Part shown: positions 9,852 to 17,824 of the stretch, piece by piece | Numbering within the stretch: position 1 is the first letter of the stretch | How the letters are laid out: every line of letters starts with the position of its first letter | Assembly: GCA_001464695.1 (NCBI GenBank) | Contig: LNDQ01000072.1 | Location: forward strand, 1-64,000 | Source: Betaproteobacteria bacterium Ga0077523 | Lineage (GTDB): Bacteria > Pseudomonadota > Gammaproteobacteria > Burkholderiales > Ga0077523 | Direction of reading: 5' to 3' | DNA length: 64,000 bases | The notes under the pieces: model-generated | Told to the model about the DNA's origin: nothing | Database searches by the model: none | Seen by the model: the letters and a program-made list of their open reading frames with translations, nothing else | Made by a program: the position numbers and the translations under genes

Positions 9852-12675
9852 CCTCGAGCACGCGCCTTGCCGCCTGCAGGTCTGCGGTCTCGAAGCCCTC
9901 GGTGAACCGGCCGTAGACATCGGCCAGCTGCGCAAGGGCGCGGCTGGTACCGACTCGGTCCTGACGCACCTGCGCAAGACTGGTGGCACACCGCAGTTCG
10001 AAGGACAGGGCGCCCTGGCGACGCGCCCAGCGCAGGCCGGCCTCGAACTGCGCGATGGCTTCCGCGCGCGCACCGGGTCGCGCCTGCAGCAACAGCTCGC
10101 CCTTGATACGCAGCAACTCCGGCTTGCACCAGCGCTCGCCGGTGCGCTCGCCACCGGCGAGCGCCTCGTCGATCAATTCGAGCCCGCGCGCGGGATATCC
10201 TGCGCTGCCCAGACCCTGCGCGATATCGGCGAGAAAGGAGCCATCGCGGATCATGAAGCGCGACTCGCGCAACTCTTCGAAAGTCTCGCGCAGTGCAGGC
10301 AGCCCCACCACGAGGTCGCCCTGCTTCACCAGCAACAACGCGCGGTAGTAGCGGCTGCGCGTGTTCCACCTCGTCACCGCATGGCGTTCGGACAACTCGC
10401 AGAGGAGGTCGAGGTGGCGTTGCGCCAGCGCCAGATCCTGCACGAAGTACAGCGCCACCAGGCAGGCGGCCTCCAGCGAGTAGAGCCACGAGACGATGTG
10501 ACCGACGCTGCGGGCGTATTCGACATTCTCGTTGGCCGTGCGCATGGCCTGATCCGGGAAGCCCTGCACCCACAGGATCTGCGCGAGCATGCGACGCGCG
10601 GTCACCGGCAGGTCGAGCTGGAAGCGGATGACGTGCGAACGATGCACCGGCGCCGCGTATTGCGCCAATGCGCGGTCGATGTGCGCGCGCGCCTGCGCCT
10701 GCTCGCCGAGGAAGAACAGCGACGTGCCCACCATGCGGTCGCCGACCACGGCATCGCCGTCATCGACCGAGCGCAACGCCACCGTGGAGAAACGGCGCGC
10801 CAGGTCCAGGGTCGCACGGCACTCGCCCCGCAACACGCGGAAGGTCCAGAGGGCCCAGAGCGCGCGGAGCTGATACTCGACATCATCCAGTTTCTCTGCG
10901 AGTTCCAGGGCGCGGTTCCAGGCAGCACCGCTTTCCTCCACCGAACTCCTGGCATAGTTGAGCGAGCCGCCGAGCGCCGAGTACAACTGCATTTCGTGAC
11001 GCGGGTTGCGCTCCGTAGATTCGTTCATGCTGGCGAGCGCACGTTCCACCCAGGCGTGGCACTCCTCCATCATGGAAAGGTGCATCCACAGCGGCACGCT
11101 GGCCACGGTGAGCGCCACGCCGATCGCGCCATCGCCACCGGGTGAGAAGGCCCAGTCCAATGCCGCGCGCACGTTGCCGAGATGTCCGGCATACGCGGCC
11201 AGCCATTCGGCCGTCGGACGCGAATCCCATTCCGCCGCGGCGCCTTCGATCAGCTCGCGGAAGTACTCGGCGTGGCGGCGTGCAACTGCATCGAACTCCG
11301 CGTCTGCCGTCAGCTTTTCCAGAGCATAGGCGCGCGTGGTTTCGAGCAGGCGATAGGAAGAGGCCGGCCGACTGAGATCGGCACTCACCAGCGACTTCGC
11401 CACCAGGTTGGCCAGGCATTCCACCACCTCGGCCGCAGACATCTCAGCATCGGACACGACCGCTTCGACCGTCTCCAACCTGAACCCGCCCGCGAACACC
11501 CCGAGTCTGCGCAGCACCGTACGTTCGGTCGGAGCCAAGAGCTCGTAGCTCCAGTCGAGGGTCGCTCGCAACGTCTGATGCCGCGCGAGCGCGGTGCGAT
11601 GCCCGCCGGCGAGCAGTTTGAAGCGGTCGTCGAGCCGGGCCGCCATCCCCTCCACACCCAGCGCCGGAACGCGCGCCGCGGCCAGCTCGATGGCCAAGGG
11701 AATGCCGTCCAGGCGCCGACTGATGCCGGCCGCGGCAGCCATGGCCCGTTCGTCGAGCAGCAGGCGCGGCTCGGCGGCAAGGGCGCGCGCCAGGAACAGG
11801 CGCAACGCGCCGGAGCGCATGAGCTCTTCGCGGTCTTCGGCACCCTCGCCCGGCACGGTCAGGGCCGGCACGACATAGCTTTGTTCGTCGGCGGTTCGCA
11901 GCGGCTCGCGGCTGGTCGCCATCAGGTGCGCACCCGGATTCACGCGCAGCACCACTTCCGCCATGCGCGCCGTCGCCTCGATCAGGTGCTCGCAGTTGTC
12001 GAGGATCAGCAACACCTGCCGCGATCCGAGCGCCGCGGCCACACGTTCGGCCGACGGCATCTCACCGGCCAGCTCCAGGCCGAGCGCGCGCGCGACCGTG
12101 ACCGGGACGAGCTGCGGATCGGAGAGCGGACCCAGCTCCGCAAGCCACACGCCGTCGGCAAACTGCGGCAGCAGCACGCGCCCGCACTCGATGCTGAGGC
12201 TGGTCTTGCCGATGCCGCCCGCACCGCTCAAGGTGAGAAGGCGGTGCGTGGTGGCAAGCGCACAGATCGCCGCGACTTCGCTTTCACGCCCGATCAGCTC
12301 GGTCACGCGCATCGGCAGATTCGTGCGCGCGCCCACCTCCGCGCCGGACTCCGGGGCAGCACCCACGACGCGCAACGGGGTGAGCAACTGATAACCGTGC
12401 CCGGCGACGGTGCGCAACAGCTCGCGATCGGGCCCCAGCGCCTTGCGCACCGCCGCGATCTGCACCAGCAGATTGTTTTCCTCCACCACGCGCCCCGGCC
12501 AGACGCGGGCGATCAGCTCGTTCTTGCCGAGGACCGCCCCGTCGGCCTCCACCAGCGCCAGCAGCACGTCGAAGGCGCGGCCGCCCAGCTCGACGGGGAT
12601 ACCGTCGGCGAGCAGCTCGCGGCGCTGCGGATGCAGCTTGAAGCGGGCGAACTCGAAAACGCTTGAACGATTCAC
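9814..12675 (-). CDS. winged-helix / NTPase / helical-repeat regulator (paralogue 3)
   Basis: A ~953-residue third paralogue: winged helix at about 6-98, P-loop GAGGIGKTSL at 151-160, Walker B near LLILDNCEHLIEA, and C-terminal helical repeats ending with FTEGFETADL. GTG at 12675 is chosen because it overlaps the stop codon of the carotenoid oxygenase gene in the arrangement GTGA, which suggests translational coupling; a TTG at 12693 is the alternative. It is therefore the second gene of an operon with the oxygenase, and may sense or control that activity (inference). Its last 38 bp lie antisense to the end of paralogue 2. Confidence 0.85.
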   Translation of the reverse strand: MNRSSVFEFARFKLHPQRRELLADGIPVELGGRAFDVLLALVEADGAVLGKNELIARVWPGRVVEENNLLVQIAAVRKALGPDRELLRTVAGHGYQLLTPLRVVGAAPESGAEVGARTNLPMRVTELIGRESEVAAICALATTHRLLTLSGAGGIGKTSLSIECGRVLLPQFADGVWLAELGPLSDPQLVPVTVARALGLELAGEMPSAERVAAALGSRQVLLILDNCEHLIEATARMAEVVLRVNPGAHLMATSREPLRTADEQSYVVPALTVPGEGAEDREELMRSGALRLFLARALAAEPRLLLDERAMAAAAGISRRLDGIPLAIELAAARVPALGVEGMAARLDDRFKLLAGGHRTALARHQTLRATLDWSYELLAPTERTVLRRLGVFAGGFRLETVEAVVSDAEMSAAEVVECLANLVAKSLVSADLSRPASSYRLLETTRAYALEKLTADAEFDAVARRHAEYFRELIEGAAAEWDSRPTAEWLAAYAGHLGNVRAALDWAFSPGGDGAIGVALTVASVPLWMHLSMMEECHAWVERALASMNESTERNPRHEMQLYSALGGSLNYARSSVEESGAAWNRALELAEKLDDVEYQLRALWALWTFRVLRGECRATLDLARRFSTVALRSVDDGDAVVGDRMVGTSLFFLGEQAQARAHIDRALAQYAAPVHRSHVIRFQLDLPVTARRMLAQILWVQGFPDQAMRTANENVEYARSVGHIVSWLYSLEAACLVALYFVQDLALAQRHLDLLCELSERHAVTRWNTRSRYYRALLLVKQGDLVVGLPALRETFEELRESRFMIRDGSFLADIAQGLGSAGYPARGLELIDEALAGGERTGERWCKPELLRIKGELLLQARPGARAEAIAQFEAGLRWARRQGALSFELRCATSLAQVRQDRVGTSRALAQLADVYGRFTEGFETADLQAARRVLEATAMPPADRPQP

Positions 12676-14087
12676 AGTCGGTCGGGGACCCAATCTCCGT
12701 GGAAGCCGAAGGGTACGCGCACGGGCAGTTCGATGACCGCCAACGGCTCGCCGGCGAAGTCCTGCGCCGACAGAATCACCACGTCGCTGGCGTTACGCTT
12801 CGCATCGTAGACGTAGGCCATGACGTAGCCATCGTCCTCCCCTGTCGCCCCACCGCGAGGCACGAACACCGGCTCGAGCGACGAGAACCCGGGGCCGAAG
12901 TCGTGCGTTTCCGTGCGTCCACTGCGTACGTCGTGTTTGTAGAGGGGTCCGGAGCTAACTTTGTCTCCCCACCAGTGCGCTGCGTAGGCGTAACGATAAT
13001 CCTGTCCTCCGCGGCGGTCGTCGATGCGCGGAAACTCGCCACCATGATCGTCGAGCAGGCGCTCGGTAAGCCGACCGCTGGCGAGATCCAGAGTCCAACG
13101 CGCCAGGACCGGCGTGCCCTCGTTCGGGCCTCGCTTGTCATGGTCGTGCGTGCGCGGGTGGCGGATCACATCAACGATCACTTCGCCGCCTGCCGCCTCG
13201 TAGGCGTTGACGATATGGAAGACATAGCAGGATGGTGCCTCGAACCAGGTGAGACCGGCGAGATCGCCGTTGCGCGGAATGAGGCCGACGCGCGGGGTCT
13301 GCCGATCGTTCCAGAAGTACGGGAAGGTATGCCCCGGGACCCGTTCCGGCTGCAAGGTGACCGGCAGGTCGAGCACGACGACGAAGTTCCGCGTGAAGCC
13401 CACGTCGTGCACCATCGGCATGTGCGGCGCGGGAATGTCGGCCCGGGTCTCGGCGCGGCCGGCAGCATCCACTGCCACGTAGCGCAGCGTCGGCCGACCC
13501 GGCACATAGGTCATGGCGACGACCTCGCCCGTCAGCGGATCACGCTTGGGATGCGCGGTGAACCCGCCTTCCAGCGTACCGCCAAAGTCCGAGCGGGCAA
13601 TACTCTCCAGGTTGTAGTCCAGCTCGATCGGCAGCTCCCCGGCTTCCACGATGGCGACGATACGGCCCCCGATCATCGTGACGTTGGTGTTCACGGACGT
13701 CTGCCCGGCGCCCGGCCCCGGAATCGGCGGCTTGCCCAAGGCCACGGCCGCGTCTGCGCTGACGGTGAAGCGGCTGCGATACCACTCCGCGCGACCGCCG
13801 CGCAGGCGCAAGCCGTGCACGAGGCCCGTCCCCGTGAACCAATGATAGAGCCCGCGATCCACCGGGCCGATCGGGCTCGGACCGATGCGCAAGAGCCTGC
13901 CTTGCAACTCATCCGGGATGCGACCGCGGACCTTGAGGTCGAAAGCGGTGGTCTCGCTCGTCATCGGCGCGAAGTTGCCGCTGAGGTAAGCGTTGTCGTC
14001 GGCGCCGTGCGAGGGAGCCAATCGTGCCGAAGAAGGTTCGGAAATACCGAGCTCGTGCGGGGTCAGCGATGCTGTGAGGGCGTTCAT
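12672..14087 (-). CDS. carotenoid oxygenase (RPE65 / CCD family)
   Basis: A 471-residue member of the carotenoid cleavage dioxygenase family, non-haem Fe(II) enzymes that split a double bond of carotenoids, apocarotenoids or stilbene-like substrates with O2. The four iron-ligand histidines can be placed at H179 (GGFTAHPKRD), H227 (MPMVHDVGF), H291 (CYVFHIVNAYE) and H463 (PFGFHGDWV). The length is typical of bacterial members. ATG at 14087 is chosen over longer frames because AGGAG stands 8 bp upstream. The gene overlaps regulator paralogue 3 by 4 bp. No carotenoid synthesis gene lies in the window, so a lignostilbene-type or external substrate is possible. Confidence 0.88.
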   Translation of the reverse strand: MNALTASLTPHELGISEPSSARLAPSHGADDNAYLSGNFAPMTSETTAFDLKVRGRIPDELQGRLLRIGPSPIGPVDRGLYHWFTGTGLVHGLRLRGGRAEWYRSRFTVSADAAVALGKPPIPGPGAGQTSVNTNVTMIGGRIVAIVEAGELPIELDYNLESIARSDFGGTLEGGFTAHPKRDPLTGEVVAMTYVPGRPTLRYVAVDAAGRAETRADIPAPHMPMVHDVGFTRNFVVVLDLPVTLQPERVPGHTFPYFWNDRQTPRVGLIPRNGDLAGLTWFEAPSCYVFHIVNAYEAAGGEVIVDVIRHPRTHDHDKRGPNEGTPVLARWTLDLASGRLTERLLDDHGGEFPRIDDRRGGQDYRYAYAAHWWGDKVSSGPLYKHDVRSGRTETHDFGPGFSSLEPVFVPRGGATGEDDGYVMAYVYDAKRNASDVVILSAQDFAGEPLAVIELPVRVPFGFHGDWVPDRL

Positions 14088-14339
14088 CGGGAAATCTCCT
14101 TTCATGGTGGCGGAATCAACGTGAGGGCGTTGTCTCGCACCGCTGCTGCCTCGTGCCAGGCCCGGCGCCGCGAGAGTGTCGACAGACACTCACGTTGGTC
14201 GCGTACGAACCGAGCGTGCATGCTGCCGATGCAGCAGCACAGTAGGAGGTCGCGGCCGGTTAATCCTTGCCGCGGTATAAATTGTTGTGAAAGCGCTCTT
14301 TTATGGCGCCCTGAATCGCGCCCAGTTCAGCGAGGTGAC

Positions 14340-14554
14340 GGTGTGCATCCCTCTCCGTCCGCGAGAGGTTGGCGACGCCAACTTCTGCGAGGTGCAGGGT
14401 GGCTTCCCTCTCCCTCCGGGAGAGGTTGGCTGCGCCAACCTCTTCGAGGTGTAGGTGTGCATCCCTCTCCCTCCGGGAGAGGTTGGCTGCGCCAACCTCT
14501 TCGAGGTGTAGGTGTGCATCCCTCTCCCTCCGGGAGAGGGATAGAGGGTGAGGG
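14340..14554. repeat. 57-bp tandem palindromic repeats
   Basis: Units begin at 14349, 14406, 14463 and 14520, giving an exact 57-bp period with the fourth unit cut short. Each unit holds two back-to-back dyads, CCCTCTCCCTCCGGGAGAGG and GAGGTTGGCTGCGCCAACCTC. Units 2 and 3 are nearly identical and unit 1 is more diverged. Both strands happen to be open through the repeat, but the predicted peptides are only the repeat translated. The array fills most of the 550-bp gap (14088-14637) between the oxygenase and Bug genes; the remainder includes an AT-rich stretch near 14275-14310. A relative of the first dyad recurs at 61831. Confidence 0.9.
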
Positions 14555-14637
14555 GAAACCACCGCTCGCCCGTGCCACCACAGTTCACACCCTCGCGGCG
14601 CACCTCTGCCGTGCACTCCCAATGCACAGCGTGCCCC

Positions 14638-15609
14638 TCACTCCGGCCTGAGATTAAGCGCCCTGGCAAGCGACAAATTGAGCGAGATCTCCCGCGCCAA
14701 CCTCGCGCGCACTTCCTCCACAGTCCCGTACACAGGATCCGCCCCCGTCGCCGAATACTGGGCTCGAACATCAGGCTCCTGCATGATCGCCGCAATCTCC
14801 CTATTCAACAGCGCAACCACCTTCTCGGGAACACCTGCCGGCCCCAGGAGATAGGTGGTGGCAATGAATTCACACACCGGGTAGCCCGCCTCCGTCAGAG
14901 TTGGCACGTCTGGAACCACAGGGTTGCGCTCCGCTCGTGCAACGGCCAACGCCCGAACCTTGCCGGCCTTGATCTGCGGCACCGCAATGGCGGTATAGAA
15001 GAAGCCTGCCATGACCTGCCCACCCAACACGTCGACCAGAGCGTCGGCTTCGCTCTTGTAGGGAACGAACAGCAGATCGATACCTGCGTTCTGACGAAAT
15101 AGCTCTGCCGGGAGGTGGTTGGAACTCCCCAATCCAGCGTGCCCGAAACTGACCGAGCCGGGCTTGGCCTTGGCGAGGTCGACGAGTTCCTTCACCGTCC
15201 TGGCCGCGACGGAGGGGTGCACGACCAGGAACGGGGAGCCCGCGGCGAACATCGCGATTGGCGTGAAGGAAGTGACCGGATCGTATCCGGCCTCACGGTA
15301 GACGAGTGGACCGACCGGGAGCGCTGGGGTGTAGGTGGCCAGCAGGACGTAGCCGTCGGGTCTTGCAGCGGCAACTGCCTTCGTCCCGATGGTGGTTCCG
15401 GCGCCGGCTTTGTTCTCGACAACGAATCGTTGGCCGAGTCGCGCGGAGAGTCTTTCGGCGACGAGGCGGGTGCGGGCGTCGCCGGACCCGCCGGCGGTCG
15501 AGGGGAAGATGATGTGGACTGGCTTGGAGGGGTAGGCGTCGTCGGCGAAGGATGTGGGGACGGAGGACAGCAGCACCAATAGGGCTGCGAGGGTGCGACC
15601 TATCCACAT
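14638..15609 (-). CDS. Bug-family tripartite tricarboxylate transporter binding protein
   Basis: A 323-residue periplasmic solute-binding protein of the Bug/TctC family, which is greatly expanded in Burkholderiales and binds small carboxylates for TTT transporters or for sensing. The signal peptide runs through TSFA (about residue 22); the mature start YPSKPVHIIFPSTAGG and the segment VVENKAGAGTTIGTKAVA are hallmark Bug sequences. ATG at 15609 has GGAG 7 bp upstream. No TctA/TctB membrane subunits are nearby, as is common for Bug genes. A LuxR-type regulator ends 35 bp upstream on the same strand and probably shares the transcript. Confidence 0.9.
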   Translation of the reverse strand: MWIGRTLAALLVLLSSVPTSFADDAYPSKPVHIIFPSTAGGSGDARTRLVAERLSARLGQRFVVENKAGAGTTIGTKAVAAARPDGYVLLATYTPALPVGPLVYREAGYDPVTSFTPIAMFAAGSPFLVVHPSVAARTVKELVDLAKAKPGSVSFGHAGLGSSNHLPAELFRQNAGIDLLFVPYKSEADALVDVLGGQVMAGFFYTAIAVPQIKAGKVRALAVARAERNPVVPDVPTLTEAGYPVCEFIATTYLLGPAGVPEKVVALLNREIAAIMQEPDVRAQYSATGADPVYGTVEEVRARLAREISLNLSLARALNLRPE

Positions 15610-15644
15610 TTCCACTCTCCTATCGAACATCGTCAATGAGCGGC

Positions 15645-15959
15645 TCAACCTAGTTGCGAGTCGCTCTCCGTATCTCCCCATTTGGAACGCATACCACTGC
15701 GGAACTGCGAGAGAACATCACGTACTACATAAGTCCCCGGCTGCAGCGGACCCGGACGCTCGAGCAGCGCGATGGCTTCCCCACGATTGCGCACACGCAG
15801 CTTCTGATAAATGGAAGAGATCAGAATACGAATCGTCCCTTCAGATAGACCGCACTCGCGGGCGATTTCCGCGTTGGTCTTTCTCTTCAGGAGCAGATCT
15901 ACCACCTGCTTCTCAGCTTCCGTGAAACCTGGCGTCCACTCTGTGTTGTCCATTCGCAT
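15645..15959 (-). CDS. small LuxR-type helix-turn-helix regulator
   Basis: About 104 residues, made of little more than a LuxR/GerE DNA-binding domain: TEAEKQVVDLLLKRKTNAEI, then the recognition helix GLSEGTIRILISSIYQKLRV. There is no receiver or autoinducer domain in the called gene. ATG at 15959 or 15953 both fit and no strong ribosome site is seen; the frame stays open to 16055 without conserved sequence. It may be a stand-alone regulator or the surviving C-terminus of a longer one. It precedes the Bug protein gene by 35 bp and is divergent from the SDR-SRPBCC gene across 256 bp. Confidence 0.75.
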   Translation of the reverse strand: MRMDNTEWTPGFTEAEKQVVDLLLKRKTNAEIARECGLSEGTIRILISSIYQKLRVRNRGEAIALLERPGPLQPGTYVVRDVLSQFRSGMRSKWGDTESDSQLG

Positions 15960-16215
15960 CTCTCGCCGCGCTAGCACGCAATGCGGCATTCTCCCCCCAA
16001 TATGGCTGACGCATCCACGATGCGCGTCCAGATCATGAGATCGAGGCACAACCAAGGGTCAGACGTTGCCTGCGTACTCTCGCCGCCGTGGTTGGTGAAG
16101 TCGCCCTTTCACAAGTTTTTACAGCACGGCAACGACTCTTAACTTCGCGCCACCTATCGTGCGGATCACAGGCAAGGCGGCATTTCCCGCATGCCATTCA
16201 CACAGGAGGTGCGTC

Positions 16216-17733
16216 ATGATCCACTACGAAAACCATTGGGCCGTCGTGACCGGAGCGTCGTCCGGATTGGGTCGAGGGTTCGCCGCCCGACTCGCGGACC
16301 GGGGCATGTCCCTGGTGCTGACCGGCCGCAGCGAGGGTCGGCTCAAAGAGGCGGCGAACCAGATCCGCCGCGCTGCTCTGCAGATTCAAGTCGAGACGGT
16401 CGCCGCCGACCTCTCGACGCCATCCGGGGTATCCGCGCTGCTCGATCACGTCCGTGACCGTCCGATCGAGGTGTTGATCAACAACGCGGGGTTTGGCAGT
16501 TACGGGCCGTTTGCAGAGACCGACCCGGCCCGCGAGGCCGAGGAGGTGGCCGTGGATGTCAGTGCCGTGGTTGCCCTGGCTCATGCGCTGCTGCCTGGGA
16601 TGATCGCCCGAGGCAGCGGAGGGATTCTCAACGTCGCGTCTACGATCGCGTTTCAACCGGCGCCCTATCAGGCGGTGTATGGGGCGAGCAAGGCTTTCGT
16701 GCTGTCGTTCAGCCAGGCGCTGTGGGCGGAGGCTTGTGGCGCAGGTGTGGCGGTGACTGCGCTGTGTCCGGGGCCCACACGCACTGGGTTCGTTGATGCG
16801 CTGGGGGTCGATGTTGGGCACACCGCTATCTATCGACAGCTCGGCGATCCGGAGCCTGTCATTGAGGCCGGGCTGCGGGCGCTCGACAAGGGCCGGGCCG
16901 TGGTCATCGCCGGACTGAGCAACAAGTTGCTCGCGGAATCTAGCCGGCTCGCGCCTCGCGAGTTGCTCACGCTGATGACCGCCCGGCTGCTTGGTCCGGC
17001 GAATTCAGCGTCCAAGCCACCGATCGTTGTCCGCAACGAGATCCTGATTCATGCGGCACCTGAACGCGTGTGGGACCTGTTGACTGACGTCGAACGCTGG
17101 CCGTTGTGGTATCGGGCTTGTCGGTGGGTTCGAGTGAGCGTTGCCCCCATCCAAACCTTCCCCCACCAGAGGTGGGGGAAGGGGCCAACACCTGCTCCCT
17201 CGGCTTCGTTGGGGAAGCAGTTGCCGTTGTGGTATCAGGCTTGCAAGTGGGTTCGGCGGAGCGTTGCCCCCATCCCAGCCTTCCCCCACCGAAGGTGGGG
17301 GAAGGAGTGCATGACCGGAGGTGGTGCCCTTCGCGGGGGCCCAGCCTTCCCTCAACAGAGTTCGGGGAATGAGTGTCGCGAGCAGGCATTGCCTGAAGCG
17401 ACGCACGGTGCGGGCCGAGGGACGGCGTTTCAGTGGAAGGCTCACCCGGTCACACTGCAAAGCACCGTGACTGCCGCCGACCCGCCGCGCACGTTTGCTT
17501 TCGTCGCGGATACGCCGGGCATCCACGCCGAGCGCACGTTCATGCTGCGTCCTGCACCCGCTGGAGTCGGCACCGTCGTCGTGAGCTACGAAACCCAGGT
17601 CGGGTTCCTCGCGAGACTGGGGCGGCTGTACCTGGGCCGACGGTTGTACGCAGCCAATCAGGCGATGTTTGCCGATCTGGCTCGAGCGGCAGAACACAGT
17701 GGCGTGATGGAGGCGATACCCGCAGCGGGTTGA
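16216..17733 (+). CDS. SDR-SRPBCC fusion protein with in-frame repeat insertion
   Basis: A 505-residue fusion. Residues 1-260 are an SDR with TGASSGLG at 12-19, NNAG, and the active-site pair in YGASK. A SRPBCC (START-like/polyketide-cyclase) domain begins near residue 275 with NEILIHAAPERVWDLLTDVE. That second domain is split: residues ~295-395 are encoded by repeat DNA whose relative lies in a non-coding gap at 21898-22060, and the domain resumes near residue 401 with GTAFQWKAHPVTL. ATG at 16216 follows AGGAGGT at 5-bp spacing. Whether the SRPBCC half still folds is doubtful. It is divergent from the LuxR gene. Confidence 0.8.
   Translation: MIHYENHWAVVTGASSGLGRGFAARLADRGMSLVLTGRSEGRLKEAANQIRRAALQIQVETVAADLSTPSGVSALLDHVRDRPIEVLINNAGFGSYGPFAETDPAREAEEVAVDVSAVVALAHALLPGMIARGSGGILNVASTIAFQPAPYQAVYGASKAFVLSFSQALWAEACGAGVAVTALCPGPTRTGFVDALGVDVGHTAIYRQLGDPEPVIEAGLRALDKGRAVVIAGLSNKLLAESSRLAPRELLTLMTARLLGPANSASKPPIVVRNEILIHAAPERVWDLLTDVERWPLWYRACRWVRVSVAPIQTFPHQRWGKGPTPAPSASLGKQLPLWYQACKWVRRSVAPIPAFPHRRWGKECMTGGGALRGGPAFPQQSSGNECREQALPEATHGAGRGTAFQWKAHPVTLQSTVTAADPPRTFAFVADTPGIHAERTFMLRPAPAGVGTVVVSYETQVGFLARLGRLYLGRRLYAANQAMFADLARAAEHSGVMEAIPAAG
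17103..17400. repeat. repeat element inside a coding sequence
   Basis: Two diverged tandem copies of an extragenic palindrome unit within the SDR-SRPBCC gene. Each copy reads CCGTTGTGGTATC, then GTGGGTTCG, then TTGCCCCCATCC and a hairpin of the type CCTTCCCCCACC...GGTGGGGGAAGG. Copies start near 17101 and 17223. The block ends with GAGCAGGCATTGCCTGAAG, which matches GAGCAGCCGTTTCCTGAAAG at the end of the intergenic copy near 22056. The total inserted length preserves the reading frame and contains no stop codon. Confidence 0.85.
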
Positions 17734-17760
17734 CCGAGGACGACGTTCAACAGGACCACG

Positions 17761-17782
17761 GCCGGGTGCGCAGGTGCCCGGC
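17761..17782. terminator. weak hairpin between convergent genes
   Basis: GCCGGG at 17761-17766 pairs with CCCGGC at 17777-17782 around a 10-nt loop, in the 91-bp gap where the SDR-SRPBCC gene and the molybdenum hydroxylase gene converge. There is only a short T-poor tail, so it may be a weak bidirectional terminator or chance. Confidence 0.3.
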
Positions 17783-17824
17783 TTCGCGTTTGCAACCAGA
17801 GTCGTTCCCGAATCGACGCGTGCC

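Noticed and set aside
14340-14554. CRISPR-like regular repeats
   Set aside because: Units are contiguous with no unique spacers, and no cas genes are present.
14260-14622. Repetitive peptides translated from the 14.3-14.6 kb array on both strands
   Set aside because: They are only the 57-bp DNA repeat read as protein; there is no start context or conserved domain.
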